DNA from: Endozoicomonas sp. NE40
Lineage (GTDB): Bacteria > Pseudomonadota > Gammaproteobacteria > Pseudomonadales > Endozoicomonadaceae
Direction of reading: 5' to 3'
Length of the DNA: 64,000 nucleotides
Assembly: GCF_040549045.1 (NCBI RefSeq)
Contig: NZ_JBEWTB010000002.1
Location: 651,501 to 715,500 of the forward strand
Under the pieces are notes generated by a model. That model had not been told where the DNA came from, did no database searches, and was given only the letters and a program-made list of their open reading frames with translations. Made by a program: the position numbers and the translations under genes. Shown piece by piece: positions 18,414 to 27,198 of the stretch; the stretch's first letter is position 1; every line of letters begins with the position of its first letter.

Positions 18414-18760
18414 TCCGCCCGGAAGATGAGGTGGCTGTCTATCTCTACGCTGAGTACGTTGATATGCGCAAATCCATCGACGGGCTGGCGGCTTTAGTCG
18501 AACAACAAGCCGGACAGTCACCATTTAATCAGACGGTCTACGTCTTCTGTAATCGCAAGCGGGACAAGATCAAGCTGTTGTGTTGGGAGCGTAATGGCTT
18601 TGTGCTCTGGTATAAGCGACTGGAGAAATTCCGCTTTAAATGGCCGGGGAATGAAGCACCCGAAGCGATCGATGGAGGCCTGCTCAACCAGCTTCTGGAT
18701 GGTTATGACATTCGCCCCAAAGCACCTCACCCAACACTGGAATATACGACTTTACTCTAA
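18410..18760 (+). CDS. tnpB: IS66 accessory protein TnpB
   Basis: 116 residues from GTG. Typical IS66 TnpB/OrfB signatures: YVDMRKSIDGLAALV near the N-terminus, VYVFCNRKRDKIKLLCWERN and GFVLWYKRLEKFRF in the middle. This TnpB is unrelated to the Cas12 ancestor of the same name. Confidence 0.95.
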   Translation: MIRPEDEVAVYLYAEYVDMRKSIDGLAALVEQQAGQSPFNQTVYVFCNRKRDKIKLLCWERNGFVLWYKRLEKFRFKWPGNEAPEAIDGGLLNQLLDGYDIRPKAPHPTLEYTTLL

Positions 18761-18801
18761 CAAGGTGGCAATGACTGCGCCGCCGTCTATTCTGAATCGG
18801 C

Positions 18802-20316
18802 ATGGAAGCCTGTCCTGTCCCTTTACCCGATAATAACCCCGAGCTGATTGCCTGGGTTCAGTCCATCCTTGCGAAAAATGCATTGCTGGAAGACCGCCTT
18901 CGCCTTCTTCTGCATAAACAGTTTGGTGCCTCCAGCGAAAAGACATCACCGGATCAGCAGGAACTGTTCAACGAAGCCGAGCAAGATCAACCGGAACAGC
19001 CTGAGCCAGACCCCGAAGAAAACGTCACGGTTGCAGAACATACTCGCCAGAAGAAAGGTCGAAAACCGCTACCCAAAGATCTGCCAAGAGTCCGGGAAGA
19101 GCACGACATCCGTGACGATGAAAAAAACTGCAGCGGCTGCGGCAGTCAACTTCATCGTATAGGCGAAGAAGTGACCGAACAGCTGGATATCATTCCGGCC
19201 AAAATCCGGGTTATCCAGAATGTGCGGTTCAAGTACGGCTGCAGATGCTGTGAAGAAGGCATTAAAACAGCCAAACTGCCCGCCCAACCGATACCGGGCA
19301 GCATAGCTACTCCGGGGCTGTTAGCCTTCATTGCCACCAGTAAATACGTTGACGGATTGCCTTTATACCGTCAGGAGAAATTTATCCTGGCTCGTCTGGG
19401 TGTTGATATTGCCCGTGCCACCACCTCACTGTGGATGGTGCGCTGTGGTGATCTGGTGCAACCGTTAATCAACCTGATGCGGGACAAGCTGCTGGAAGCG
19501 CCACTGATTCACTGTGACGAAACGGTCACCCAGGTGCTCAACGAGGAAGGCAAGGCTGCCCGAAGTCATTCGTACATGTGGGTTCAGGTGGCTGAACCGG
19601 TGAAAAATCAAAAGATCATTCTGTTCGATTACGCGCCCAGCCGCAGCGGTTCAGTACCCATGAAGCTGCTGGATGGCTTCCGGGGCTACCTGCAAACCGA
19701 TGGTTACGAAGGCTATGCTGCCATAGGTCGCAAGAGCGGGGTAATCAGTCAAGGCTGTTGGGCTCACGCTCGTCGGAAGTTCGACGAAGCCATCAAGGGG
19801 CAGAAAGATAAAAACAAAACCGGCAAAAGCCATATGGGGCTGTCTTATATCCGTAAGCTCTACCAAATAGAACATGGGATAAAAGAGAGCCCTCCGGATG
19901 AACGAAAAAGGGTACGGCAGGAGCAAAGTCTGCCGGTTCTACAGAAGTTACGACAATGGCTGGATAAATCATTGCCCCAGGTGCCGCCAAAAACCTTGTT
20001 GGGCAAGGCCCTTTATTACCTGAATAACCAGTGGGAAAAGCTCATCCGTTATTGCGACGAGGGTTACCTGCGTATGGACAATAATCTGGCCGAAAATGCG
20101 ATTCGCCCGTTCGTGGTGGGTCGCAAGGCGTGGCTGTTCAGCAACAGTACTGACGGAGCTAAAGCCAGCGCCAATCTTTATAGCCTGGTAGAAACAGCGA
20201 AAGCCTGCGGGTTGGAACCCTGCCATTATCTGAAGACCGTCTTCAACGACTTGCCAAGGGCAGAGTCAATTGCCGATATCGAGCAGTTGCTGCCCTGGAA
20301 TCAGAAGCCAGTTTGA
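18802..20316 (+). CDS. tnpC: IS66-family transposase TnpC
   Basis: 504 residues, the normal length. N-terminal leucine-rich helix, zinc-finger-like CSGCGSQLHRIG (about 110-121), then a DDE domain: LIHCDETVTQVL (first Asp), LQTDGYEGYAAI (second Asp) and DNNLAENAIRPFVVGRKAWL (Glu), and an IS66 C-terminal domain (LVETAKACGLEPCHYL). Complete. Confidence 0.96.
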   Translation: MEACPVPLPDNNPELIAWVQSILAKNALLEDRLRLLLHKQFGASSEKTSPDQQELFNEAEQDQPEQPEPDPEENVTVAEHTRQKKGRKPLPKDLPRVREEHDIRDDEKNCSGCGSQLHRIGEEVTEQLDIIPAKIRVIQNVRFKYGCRCCEEGIKTAKLPAQPIPGSIATPGLLAFIATSKYVDGLPLYRQEKFILARLGVDIARATTSLWMVRCGDLVQPLINLMRDKLLEAPLIHCDETVTQVLNEEGKAARSHSYMWVQVAEPVKNQKIILFDYAPSRSGSVPMKLLDGFRGYLQTDGYEGYAAIGRKSGVISQGCWAHARRKFDEAIKGQKDKNKTGKSHMGLSYIRKLYQIEHGIKESPPDERKRVRQEQSLPVLQKLRQWLDKSLPQVPPKTLLGKALYYLNNQWEKLIRYCDEGYLRMDNNLAENAIRPFVVGRKAWLFSNSTDGAKASANLYSLVETAKACGLEPCHYLKTVFNDLPRAESIADIEQLLPWNQKPV

Positions 20317-21221
20317 ATCAAGGTGTGGTGGAATTACCGCTTACGTATCAACGGACCTGAAGAAGATCTACCAGTCAGCTACTGTGGACGAGGCTGAACG
20401 TGAACTGAGCGCTTTTGAGGTGACCTGGGATGATAAGTTTCCATCGATAGGTAAATCCTGGCGCAACAACTGGGATAACCTGATAACCCTGTTTGACTAT
20501 CCTGATGATATCAGGAAAGCGATTTACACGACGAACGCTATAGAATCGCTGAACAGCGTGATCAGAAAAGCTATCAAGCAACGGAAGATCTTCCCATCAG
20601 ATAACTCTGTGATGAAGGTGATTTATCTGGCGATGGAAAGAGCTTCAGCGAAATGGACGATGCCCATCAGGAATTGGGTATCAGCTCTGAACCGGTTTGC
20701 AATTATGTTTCCAGACCGGTTCAGGCAGTAAAGTTGGTTGAGCGTTTACACAGAATTAATTACAGGCTCATTGCTTTGTTTGAACTCTTTGCTGGGCAGA
20801 CCCTTAAAGTCACTCCGGACTGCTACCCGCTATACTCGGTGTTGCTGAAAACGCAAAAGCCAAAAACTCTGGGCTGGCGTGGCACGAACACCCAAGCCTG
20901 ATTGCCAGCATGGCACTGAACTAACCCTTGCAAGGCTCACCAAACTATAAGCTGCCATTCCAAGCGGTAAACACTCGGAAGCTGCGGCCAGCTTGGATGA
21001 ACTGGCAAAATAATCAAAGCTTTGTGCTGGCGTGCCCCCCTGCCGCTACCATGCACAAAAACCTCTTGGCAGCGGGAAAGAGAACTGAACTTTATTGCTG
21101 GCATTGCACGACACTGATTATTGCTGGGTAAAATCTATTTCGCCAGCTTGGGAAAGACTTTCAAACCCCAAACAACAACAGCTCTTAACTACACGACAGA
21201 AATTACCAAGTTTCTAAAGGC

Positions 21222-21304
21222 ACATAACGCCTGGTTCAGCCGCCGCCGAAGGCGGTCGGGTGGAGGGGCGAAGCCCCGGAACGAACTGGAACCATTTGTT
21301 ATGT
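21222..21304 (-). repeat. attC site
   Basis: 83 bp main type, ACATAAC / GTTATGT. Belongs to pentapeptide cassette 2. Confidence 0.95.
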
Positions 21305-21339
21305 GGCTTCCCTCTATGTTGCACGAATACAGTAGAAAT

Positions 21340-21942
21340 TCAATCCACTAACTCTATGTCGAGACTTTCTAAAAGTCTTGTAGCTTCGTATCGTGTAAAC
21401 CTTGCCTTTTTTACATTATTGAAGTTTATATCAATATCGTAATTTGACGCTTCAAGGAAACTAGCTGAAGTAAGATTTGTATTGTTGAAAACACTTCTGG
21501 TTAAATCTGAATAATCAAATTGACCTTCCCTAAAACTTCCTTCTCTGAAATCCACATCATGTGCTTTGCACTCTTCAATAATAATCTCTGGCAATACTAA
21601 ACCAAAAAAAGATGAATCATTTATGATGCATTTTCTGAAACTTATCGGTGATGATGGGCAGATATTTGCCCATGTAGCCTTTGTCCAATCTACACCAATA
21701 ACTTTACTATTAGTGAACGAGACATCAAGAAAACGACTGTAAGTAATTTTTACAAGGCTGAGGTTACATTTATCGAATAAACAGTCAATGAACTTACATT
21801 TTTCAAAGGTTGACTCACTCAGGTCGCAATTGATAAAAGAGCATGAGTCAAATTCAATATATTTAATATCTTTGTTTTTCAAGTCTTCATCTTGAAATGT
21901 TACTAAATAATATTCTGTCTCATCATCTTTAAAACTATTCAT
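21340..21942 (-). CDS. pentapeptide-repeat protein, copy 2 of 2
   Basis: 200 residues, same length and architecture as the product of 8465-9067, with scattered substitutions (KDDETEYYLVTFQ versus KEGETEYYLVKFQ; FREGQFDYSDLTRSVF versus FRKGQFNYSDLTRSTF). The many silent and conservative changes suggest both copies have been maintained as proteins. Confidence 0.86.
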   Translation of the reverse strand: MNSFKDDETEYYLVTFQDEDLKNKDIKYIEFDSCSFINCDLSESTFEKCKFIDCLFDKCNLSLVKITYSRFLDVSFTNSKVIGVDWTKATWANICPSSPISFRKCIINDSSFFGLVLPEIIIEECKAHDVDFREGSFREGQFDYSDLTRSVFNNTNLTSASFLEASNYDIDINFNNVKKARFTRYEATRLLESLDIELVD

Positions 21943-21998
21943 ATTACAACGTATTAATTCAATCTGTACTTATATTTTACTTATTGGTTGCATTTGCC

Positions 21999-22081
21999 AC
22001 ATAACGCCTGGTTCAGCCGCCGCCGAAGGCGGTCGGGTGGAGGGGCGCAGCCCCGGAACGAACTGGAACCATTTGTTATGT
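21999..22081 (-). repeat. attC site
   Basis: 83 bp main type, ACATAAC / GTTATGT. Belongs to family A copy 5. Confidence 0.95.
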
Positions 22082-22535
22082 GCCGTTGCTTTGTTTGAAC
22101 TCTTTGCTGGGCAGACCCTTAAAGTCACTCCGGACTGCTACCCGCTAAATTCGGTGTTGCTGAAAACGCAAAAGCCAAAAACTCTGGGCTGGCGTGGCAC
22201 GAACACCCAAGCCTGATTGCCAGCATGGCACTGAACTAACCCTTGCAAGGCGCACCAAACTATAAGCTGCCATTCCAAGCGGTAAACACTCCGAAGCTGC
22301 GGCCAGCTTGAATGAACTGGCAAAATAATCAAAGCTTTGTGCTGGCGTGCCCCCCTGCCGCTACCATGCACAGAAACCTCTTGGCAGCAGGAAAGAGAAC
22401 TGAACTTTATGCTGGCATTGCACGACACTGATTATTGCTGGGAAAAAACTGTTTCGCCAGCTTGGGAAAGACTTCCAGACCCCAACCAACAACAGCAATT
22501 AACTACACGACAGAAATGACCAAGTATCTAAAGGC
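22082..22535 (-). repeat. Non-coding cassette, family A copy 5
   Basis: 454 bp. Carries the GGGAAAAAACTGTTTCG variant shared with copies 8 and 16. Confidence 0.85.
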
Positions 22536-22622
22536 ACATAACGCCTGGTTCAGCCGCGCCGCCGACGGCGTCGTCGGGTGGAGGGGCGAAGCCCCGGAAC
22601 GAACTGGAACCATTTGTTATGC
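22536..22622 (-). repeat. attC site
   Basis: 87 bp long-stem main type with one stem mismatch (GACGGCGTCGTCGG), ACATAAC / GTTATGC. Its R box holds the HigA stop. Confidence 0.95.
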
Positions 22623-23042
22623 CTCGTTGAAGAATACAGATGGCGAGATTTTGAAACGCTGTGAAAGTGCTTGAATATGATCTCTAGTAAGATTTCTTGA
22701 ACCATTGAGAATCATAGATACAAGACTTTTACTTCCTAACTCATTTTTTAAATCATCAGCCTTTAGCTGATACTGATCCATGATTGTTCTGAGAATCGCC
22801 ACACCATCATCAAGTTTTTCAACTCTTTTATTGAATTCAGAAAACTGCTCTGACTCATCCTCCCATTTTTCGATTGAGATAGAAAGTACCTCAATCAGTG
22901 GGAGATATTTATCATAGTCCTCAATGAGTTCATCCATTAACTCTAAGGCTTGTTCGTATTCTTCCTCATTATGAATACGCCCAACAAAACTAGCTTCAGA
23001 GAAGAAGTCTACTGCTTTTTGCTTTAGATTTGAGAATCTCAT
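22617..23042 (-). CDS. higA: HigA-like antitoxin (XRE helix-turn-helix), copy 1
   Basis: 141 residues from MRFSNLKQKA. The long acidic N-terminal helical part is followed by a C-terminal XRE-type domain (about 85-138: YQLKADDLKNELGSKSLVSM then NLTRDHIQALSQRF). It should neutralise the HigB toxin and repress the operon. The ATG overlaps the toxin stop (ATGA), so translation is coupled. Its TAA is in the attC. Toxin-antitoxin modules in integron arrays are known to stabilise them. Confidence 0.9.
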   Translation of the reverse strand: MRFSNLKQKAVDFFSEASFVGRIHNEEEYEQALELMDELIEDYDKYLPLIEVLSISIEKWEDESEQFSEFNKRVEKLDDGVAILRTIMDQYQLKADDLKNELGSKSLVSMILNGSRNLTRDHIQALSQRFKISPSVFFNEA

Positions 23043-23371
23043 GAACCTGCCTCCTTTGCGTACTTCTTGCATAATTTGTCGTATTCAGCGTGAGTGACGA
23101 TATGTTTTACATACATGCGGCTATCTCTGAACTCAATGAAAGCAATGAGTCGGAGGTTGTTGCCACCAATATCAATCACCCACCATTTATCTTTGTACTT
23201 GAAGTTATCCAAGCTTGGAAAGAGTGATTTCAGCTCGTCTGGGCTATGAAAATCACCATTTCTCAATGACTTATATGCAGCATCAATGGCAGCTGCATCA
23301 TTTGGGTATTTCTTTGCAGCTTCGTTAAACGGCTTTCTTGAGATAACGTGCATAATAGCCTCTATATTCAC
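23039..23371 (-). CDS. higB: HigB-family mRNA interferase toxin, copy 1
   Basis: 110 residues (104 if ATG codon 7, MHVISRKPF, is used). Full HigB toxin domain of the RelE superfamily: MHVISRKPFNEA, then SLFPSLDNFKYKDKWWVIDI, NLRLIAFIEF, and the closing YVKHIVTHAEYDKL. It cleaves mRNA at the ribosome. Toxin-first gene order is the HigBA hallmark. The cassette carries its own promoter region to the right. Confidence 0.93.
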   Translation of the reverse strand: MNIEAIMHVISRKPFNEAAKKYPNDAAAIDAAYKSLRNGDFHSPDELKSLFPSLDNFKYKDKWWVIDIGGNNLRLIAFIEFRDSRMYVKHIVTHAEYDKLCKKYAKEAGS

Positions 23372-23373
23372 TT

Positions 23374-23417
23374 ATTGTGAACTTTAGCACGCTTTAGACA
23401 GGTTTACAAATTGTGAA
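23374..23417 (-). promoter_or_regulatory. higBA promoter/operator candidate
   Basis: ATTGTGAA occurs at 23374-23381 and 23410-23417 in the same orientation, 36 bp apart. On the minus strand, TTGTAA and TAAAGT are spaced 17 bp, a moderate promoter match. The same arrangement is kept at 57036-57079 in the second operon. Confidence 0.5.
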
Positions 23418-23436
23418 TCAAGGGTTGAGGTTAGGG

Positions 23437-23519
23437 GCATAACGCCTGGTTCAGCCGCCGCCGAAGGCGGTCGGGTGGAGGGGCGCAGCCCCGGAACGAA
23501 CTGGAACCATTTGTTAGGT
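23437..23519 (-). repeat. attC site
   Basis: 83 bp main type, GCATAAC / GTTAGGT. Belongs to family D copy 1. Confidence 0.95.
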
Positions 23520-24039
23520 GCCCTTGCAACTCCATTGTTGATTCTTGGCACCGGACTCGAACCAACTCCTCCCTCCATTTGCTGCGGACTCTCCACCATG
23601 CACTGCTGAGAAAGGCAGAGCAGTTGAAATGAAACTCTGAGCCAAAAATTTGAGAGCCTGTAAAAGCCTGACCGTGGAAACGAACCAAAAACCTGCAAAC
23701 TGGTTTGAACTTACTGTGAACACCTGCTGAGAAGGTGACCAAGCTGATACTGGCGCGGTACTGCTGCTATGGATCAAGCGGCTGAGCCTGCACGCCAGAT
23801 ACACCGAGCCAACCCCAACCCTTAAGAAAAACTCAGAAGCTTGGGCTGGCGTTGCACCATAGGGAAAAAACGACAAAGCCTGAACGCCAGCTGCCACGGA
23901 ACAAAAAAACTCTCGACACAAACAGAATCATCTTTTTTTTGAACAAGCCAAAAAACTCGCAGCACATACAGAGCTTAAAGAGTTGCACCTTTGGCACTGA
24001 ACCGACGACACCGACAGAATCATCTTTATTGCACTAACC

Positions 24040-25202
24040 CTGACTACGGGACAAAAAAGTTCAAAGCCTGTTTAAATCCACGTTTCAATTTATCAGGATT
24101 CAGAAGTAGTTCCTGCAGGTACTCCAAGCCTTGATGGAAAATGCTTTCTGCTGGCCATGATGCACCAAAGCGCGTTTTCGCAATTCTTGATGGAGAAATT
24201 GCTTGCCTCTTCAACCCTTCGGTGTAGCTCCAGCAGAATGCCAAAGCCAGCAAAGCCGTCAGCTTGTCCGTCCTCTCTGGTGCGGTCAGCCTGCAAGCTT
24301 CCATGTCAAACCCTCTGGTTTTAAGGCAACTGAACAGAGACTCGATTTCCCAGCGGCAATGGTAGTCGGGAATAATCGTATCAGGCTTATCCTGGCTGAC
24401 AACAAAGCAGTAGCCTTTATGGGACAAACTCCCTGCAACATAAAGCTTCAAGCCCCAGATTTTGCAAGGCTTCGAAATTGCGTCCCAAGTGCCAGCCTTC
24501 AGTGAACGAAACTGCAACCGCACGGAGATGGCAGAGCTTTCGGGCTTCGCCACTTGTGTATTCTTCTTGATGCGTACTCTGAACAGTATTCCTTGCTCCA
24601 TGAGCCAGCTTAGCCAGCCATGTCCATGAAACTCCCGGTCTGCAGACAGGCAGGCAACTGGCTGATCCGGAAAAGTTGCCAAAAAGCGTTTCATGAGGGC
24701 AATTCTCTGATTCGACTCGGAGCAACCAGCTTTATCAAGGTTGCTCCAGAACAAAGGAATGGCAACACCCTGACAACAAACAGCCAGAACCAGATGGTTA
24801 ATGTCCTGACTTCCGAGTTTCCAGTTGGTTCTGTCGAGACAGAGAGTCCACTTAGGCTCAAGAGGCACTAACGTGACAATCAAGCGAGCAATAGCGGAGT
24901 AGTCCAGTGAGTAGCTTCTGAAAAAACGTTGAATCCGTTTGTAGCTTGAGTCGGGGGAGGCCTCTCTGACAAAGGCGACACGGAGTCTGTATAGAGAGCT
25001 GGTTCTGAGTTTGATCAGACCAAGGATAAATTGAGCAATAAATTCACAACGAGCCTTGTTCCAATCGAGATGAACACTAAGCTTGTCCTGGAGTGCTGTG
25101 ACAGGGTTCATTGGCATCAAAGAAAGTTTGTGTGAGAACTACTCTCTTAGCTCATGCTGCTGACCTTGCCAGCACTCTCCTCAAAAAATGTCCCGTAGTC
25201 AG
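24040..25202 (-). mobile_element. complete IS4-family element
   Basis: 1163 bp. Terminal inverted repeats CTGACTACGGGACA / TGTCCCGTAGTCAG are perfect over 14 bp; target duplication GCACTAACC (9 bp) at 24031-24039 and 25203-25211. The uninterrupted site can be read in family D copies 2 and 3. Confidence 0.96.
24044..25120 (-). CDS. IS4-family transposase
   Basis: 358 residues. DDE motifs: WTLCLDRTNWKLG (first Asp), ACLSADREFHGHGWL (second Asp), and YHCRWEIESLFSCLKTRGFD with the Y-x2-R-x3-E-x6-K signature of IS4 transposases. Complete, with no frame breaks. The ORF reaches 4 bp from the left element terminus. Confidence 0.94.
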   Translation of the reverse strand: MMPMNPVTALQDKLSVHLDWNKARCEFIAQFILGLIKLRTSSLYRLRVAFVREASPDSSYKRIQRFFRSYSLDYSAIARLIVTLVPLEPKWTLCLDRTNWKLGSQDINHLVLAVCCQGVAIPLFWSNLDKAGCSESNQRIALMKRFLATFPDQPVACLSADREFHGHGWLSWLMEQGILFRVRIKKNTQVAKPESSAISVRLQFRSLKAGTWDAISKPCKIWGLKLYVAGSLSHKGYCFVVSQDKPDTIIPDYHCRWEIESLFSCLKTRGFDMEACRLTAPERTDKLTALLALAFCWSYTEGLKRQAISPSRIAKTRFGASWPAESIFHQGLEYLQELLLNPDKLKRGFKQALNFFVP

Positions 25203-25272
25203 GCACTAACCAAAAAAACTCACAGCACAGACAAAGCTTGAAGAGTTGCACCTTTGGCACTGAATTAATGGC

Positions 25273-25355
25273 ACCTAACGCCTGGTTCAGCCGCCGCCGG
25301 AGGCGGTCGGGTGGAGGGGCGTAGCCCCGGAACGAACTGGAACCATTTGTTAGGT
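25273..25355 (-). repeat. attC site
   Basis: 83 bp main type with CGGAGGCGG stem tip and GGCGTAGCC arm, ACCTAAC / GTTAGGT. Belongs to family B copy 6. Confidence 0.95.
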
Positions 25356-25972
25356 GCCCTCGCAACTCTGTTGTTAATTTTGAGCAACGTACTTGAAATA
25401 GCTCCTCTCTCCGTTTACTCAGAGCTTTCCACTATGCACTGCTGAGAAAGGCAGAGAAGTTAAGATTATACTCTGCACCGTTGAGAGCTTGTAGAAACCT
25501 GACTGTGGAACCGAACCAAAAACCATCTAACTGGTTTGAATCTCCTGCCAGCACCTGCTGAGAAGGTGACCAAGCCAATACTGGCGTTGTTTATTACTTG
25601 ATATTGGAAATCAGAGTTGCTCGCCAGAAACTCCAAACCAGCCCCAACCTTGAGAGAGGCTCTGTACTTGCAAGGTGGCAACCAACCAAAAGGTTGAGAG
25701 CCAGAAAAATCTCAACCGTGGAACGGAACCAAACTCACGAATTGAACTGAACTTAGGGTAGAGGCACATCAGAACTTACCAGATTCCGGTGATGAGTCCG
25801 CGAGTACCAGTTCCTCACAAACTAACTCTGGTAATTTTCCCAGTGCCACTGCCCTTACCGCCAGAGTCGGACAGATAAACCATCGACGTTTACAGAGCCA
25901 ACGGGGTTGCACAAAAAACTCTCAGCAAAGACAAAGATTGGAGATGTGTACCCTTTGCACTGAACTCTTGGC
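25356..25972 (-). repeat. Non-coding cassette, family B copy 6
   Basis: 617 bp, which is the 515-bp form plus the MITE-like element at 25756-25855 and its duplicated TA. Confidence 0.85.
25756..25855. mobile_element. MITE-like element, 100 bp, flanked by TA
   Basis: Ends form imperfect inverted repeats of about 29 bp (GGGTAGAGGCAC at left; GTGCCACTGCCCT at right), including a perfect TTACCAGA / TCTGGTAA pair. TA lies directly on both sides (25754-25755 and 25856-25857). The segment is absent from every other family B copy, which directly marks it as an insertion. Too short to encode anything. Confidence 0.7.
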
Positions 25973-26055
25973 ACCTAACGCCTGGTTCAGCCGCCGCCGA
26001 AGGCGGTCGGGTGGAGGGGCGAAGCCCCGGAACGAACTGGAACCATTTGTTATGC
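25973..26055 (-). repeat. attC site
   Basis: 83 bp main type, ACCTAAC / GTTATGC. Belongs to the 154-aa gene cassette. Confidence 0.95.
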
Positions 26056-26072
26056 GTATACCACTTATTTAT

Positions 26073-26236
26073 CTGGAGTTTAGAGTGGGACGAACGGTCA
26101 GTAACCTCAAGCCCTTGCGCTGCATAAGGTTCCGCGATTTTTCGGAATTCAGCATGTGCAAATTGCTCAAATAGCTACAGCCCTTGCAGCACAAGCGATT
26201 AAAGAGGCTGACCAAGTGTCCCACTCTAAACTCCAG
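26073..26236. mobile_element. MITE-like element, 164 bp, with 8-bp target duplication
   Basis: Terminal inverted repeats start with 19 identical bases (CTGGAGTTTAGAGTGGGAC) and continue with mismatches to GGTCAG. The exact target duplication TTATTTAT lies at 26065-26072 and 26237-26244. No transposase inside, so it must be moved by a related element elsewhere. It lies about 100 bp upstream of the plus-strand gene at 26345. Confidence 0.85.
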
Positions 26237-26344
26237 TTATTTATAACTAGCAGGCATTATTGAATAATTTTTTTGGTACAAAGGAACTAATTCAATAAAT
26301 TATTATCAATAATACTTAATGCAATCATTCAAAATGGATAAGTA

Positions 26345-26809
26345 ATGAACTCATCACTATTGATTCTAGAAGTACCCGCTGCAGAGATTAATAAGTCAGA
26401 AAACATAGTATCAAATAATGACAACAAATCTGATAGTTATTTTTTTAAAGCATACTCTGTTTCAAAACAAAATATAGTTAGCGTTTTTACAAAGCTCGAT
26501 GATTCAGCTCTATTCCTTGGTTCTGCTCTTGAAAAGACCTGTAGAGACATAAAAGAGTGGCCGCAATACAAATATTTTACGCGCCCACTTTATAAAACAC
26601 TTGCATCAAGAATCCCACGCCCTATTTCAGCTTTTGCGACTTTTTTAATAGCAGATATAGTCTTGCATCAAATACCTTTCTATTATCTTACACCTGTTGA
26701 TAAAAGAAACTTCACAGAGATAAGTTCGTGTAGTTACCCTTTTATATTTTCTGGTTTATTGGTCGCATACAAGAAATACAGGTCTGCAAATGACATAAAT
26801 AGGAATTAA
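26345..26809 (+). CDS. hypothetical protein with hydrophobic C-terminal half, 154 aa
   Basis: ATG 26345 follows a weak GGATAAGT. The N-terminal 90 residues are polar. Two hydrophobic stretches follow, about 92-114 (ISAFATFLIADIVLHQI) and 133-143 (YPFIFSGLLVA), suggesting membrane attachment. No family recognised. Plus strand; its stop is 35 bp before the next attC. Confidence 0.65.
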   Translation: MNSSLLILEVPAAEINKSENIVSNNDNKSDSYFFKAYSVSKQNIVSVFTKLDDSALFLGSALEKTCRDIKEWPQYKYFTRPLYKTLASRIPRPISAFATFLIADIVLHQIPFYYLTPVDKRNFTEISSCSYPFIFSGLLVAYKKYRSANDINRN

Positions 26810-26844
26810 TAGAAATACATTCTAGTTGCTTGAATACTTCTTAC

Positions 26845-26931
26845 GCATAACGCCAAGTTCAGCCGCGCCGCCGAAGGCGGCGTCGGGTGTAGGGGCGTAG
26901 CCCCGGAACGAACTGGAACTTTTTGTTAAAA
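26845..26931 (-). repeat. attC site, divergent
   Basis: 87 bp, GCATAAC / GTTAAAA. The L boxes read AAGTTCAG / CTGGAACTT, and the arm GTGTAGGGGCGTAGCCCC is altered. Belongs to the repeat-protein cassette on its right. Confidence 0.93.
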
Positions 26932-26939
26932 TCGATCCA

Positions 26940-27173
26940 TCAGTTGTCTTCTTGCTTTTCAAGCCAGATTTTACCGTTGATCATTACATTTATTAATAAA
27001 ACAACAGAAGATATGCCCCAGAAAATAAAAAAACCAAACATATTTCTGGAATCATTATTCAAGCCAAGGACAGCAAGATACATTATGAATAAGATAAGAA
27101 TTTGGGCATTTAGCGGAGTGGTTTTCAGTTTTTTGGCTAGTTTTAATGATAATCCAGCAGCAAGTGTGTGCAT
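26940..27173 (-). CDS. small membrane protein, 77 aa
   Basis: Two predicted membrane segments, about 24-40 (AQILILFIMYLAVLG) and 46-66 (FGFFIFWGISSVVLL), with a short polar loop between and a charged C-terminal end (KIWLEKQEDN). No family recognised. Second gene in array sense after the repeat protein in the same cassette, separated by about 100 bp that contains an inverted repeat. Confidence 0.68.
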   Translation of the reverse strand: MHTLAAGLSLKLAKKLKTTPLNAQILILFIMYLAVLGLNNDSRNMFGFFIFWGISSVVLLINVMINGKIWLEKQEDN

Positions 27174-27198
27174 TTTAAATCCTTTTAAATATGTTCAA

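Larger units (their letters stand above)
18038..20344 (+). mobile_element. complete IS66-family element
   Basis: 2307 bp with terminal inverted repeats beginning GTAAGCGGTAA, flanked by the exact 8-bp target duplication GTATCAAC (18030-18037 and 20345-20352). Carries tnpA, tnpB and tnpC, the standard IS66 set. Confidence 0.97.
17208..20731 (+). pseudogene. IS256-family transposase gene split by IS66
   Basis: Codons 1-277 lie at 17208-18037 and the remainder at 20353-20731. The two parts join in frame at KAVSTDLKK once the IS66 and one copy of GTATCAAC are removed. Otherwise identical or almost identical to the intact transposase at 9966-11174. No functional protein is expected; the element could still move if helped by an intact copy. 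Confidence 0.95.
17148..20769 (+). mobile_element. IS256-family element carrying a nested IS66
   Basis: Termini GAGACTGTAATT and AATTACAGGCTC; target duplication ATTGCTTT at 17140-17147 and 20770-20777. Total 3622 bp, of which 2315 bp are the IS66 plus its target copy, leaving the 1307 bp of the simple element. Confidence 0.97.
17137..21221 (-). repeat. Non-coding cassette, family A copy 4, split by IS256/IS66
   Basis: Without the insertion and one 8-bp target copy, 455 bp remain, the normal family A length. The insertion lies only a few bases from the attI-distal end of the body. Confidence 0.88.
23520..25272 (-). repeat. Non-coding cassette, family D copy 1, split by an IS4-family element
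   Basis: Without the IS and one 9-bp target copy, 581 bp remain, exactly the length of copies 2 and 3. It shares the CACTGCTGAGAAAGGCAGAG and GACCGTGGAA segments with family B, at lower identity. Confidence 0.85.

Noticed and set aside
23514..23921. 135-codon minus frame repeated in family D
   Set aside because: It lies in a segment homologous to family B where the matching frame is not kept; all three D copies are too similar to show coding constraint.
25786..25830. Hammerhead-ribozyme-like TGATGAGTCCGCGAG inside the 100-bp MITE
   Set aside because: The base before TGATGA is G instead of the essential C, stem II does not pair, and no GAAA box follows at the right place.
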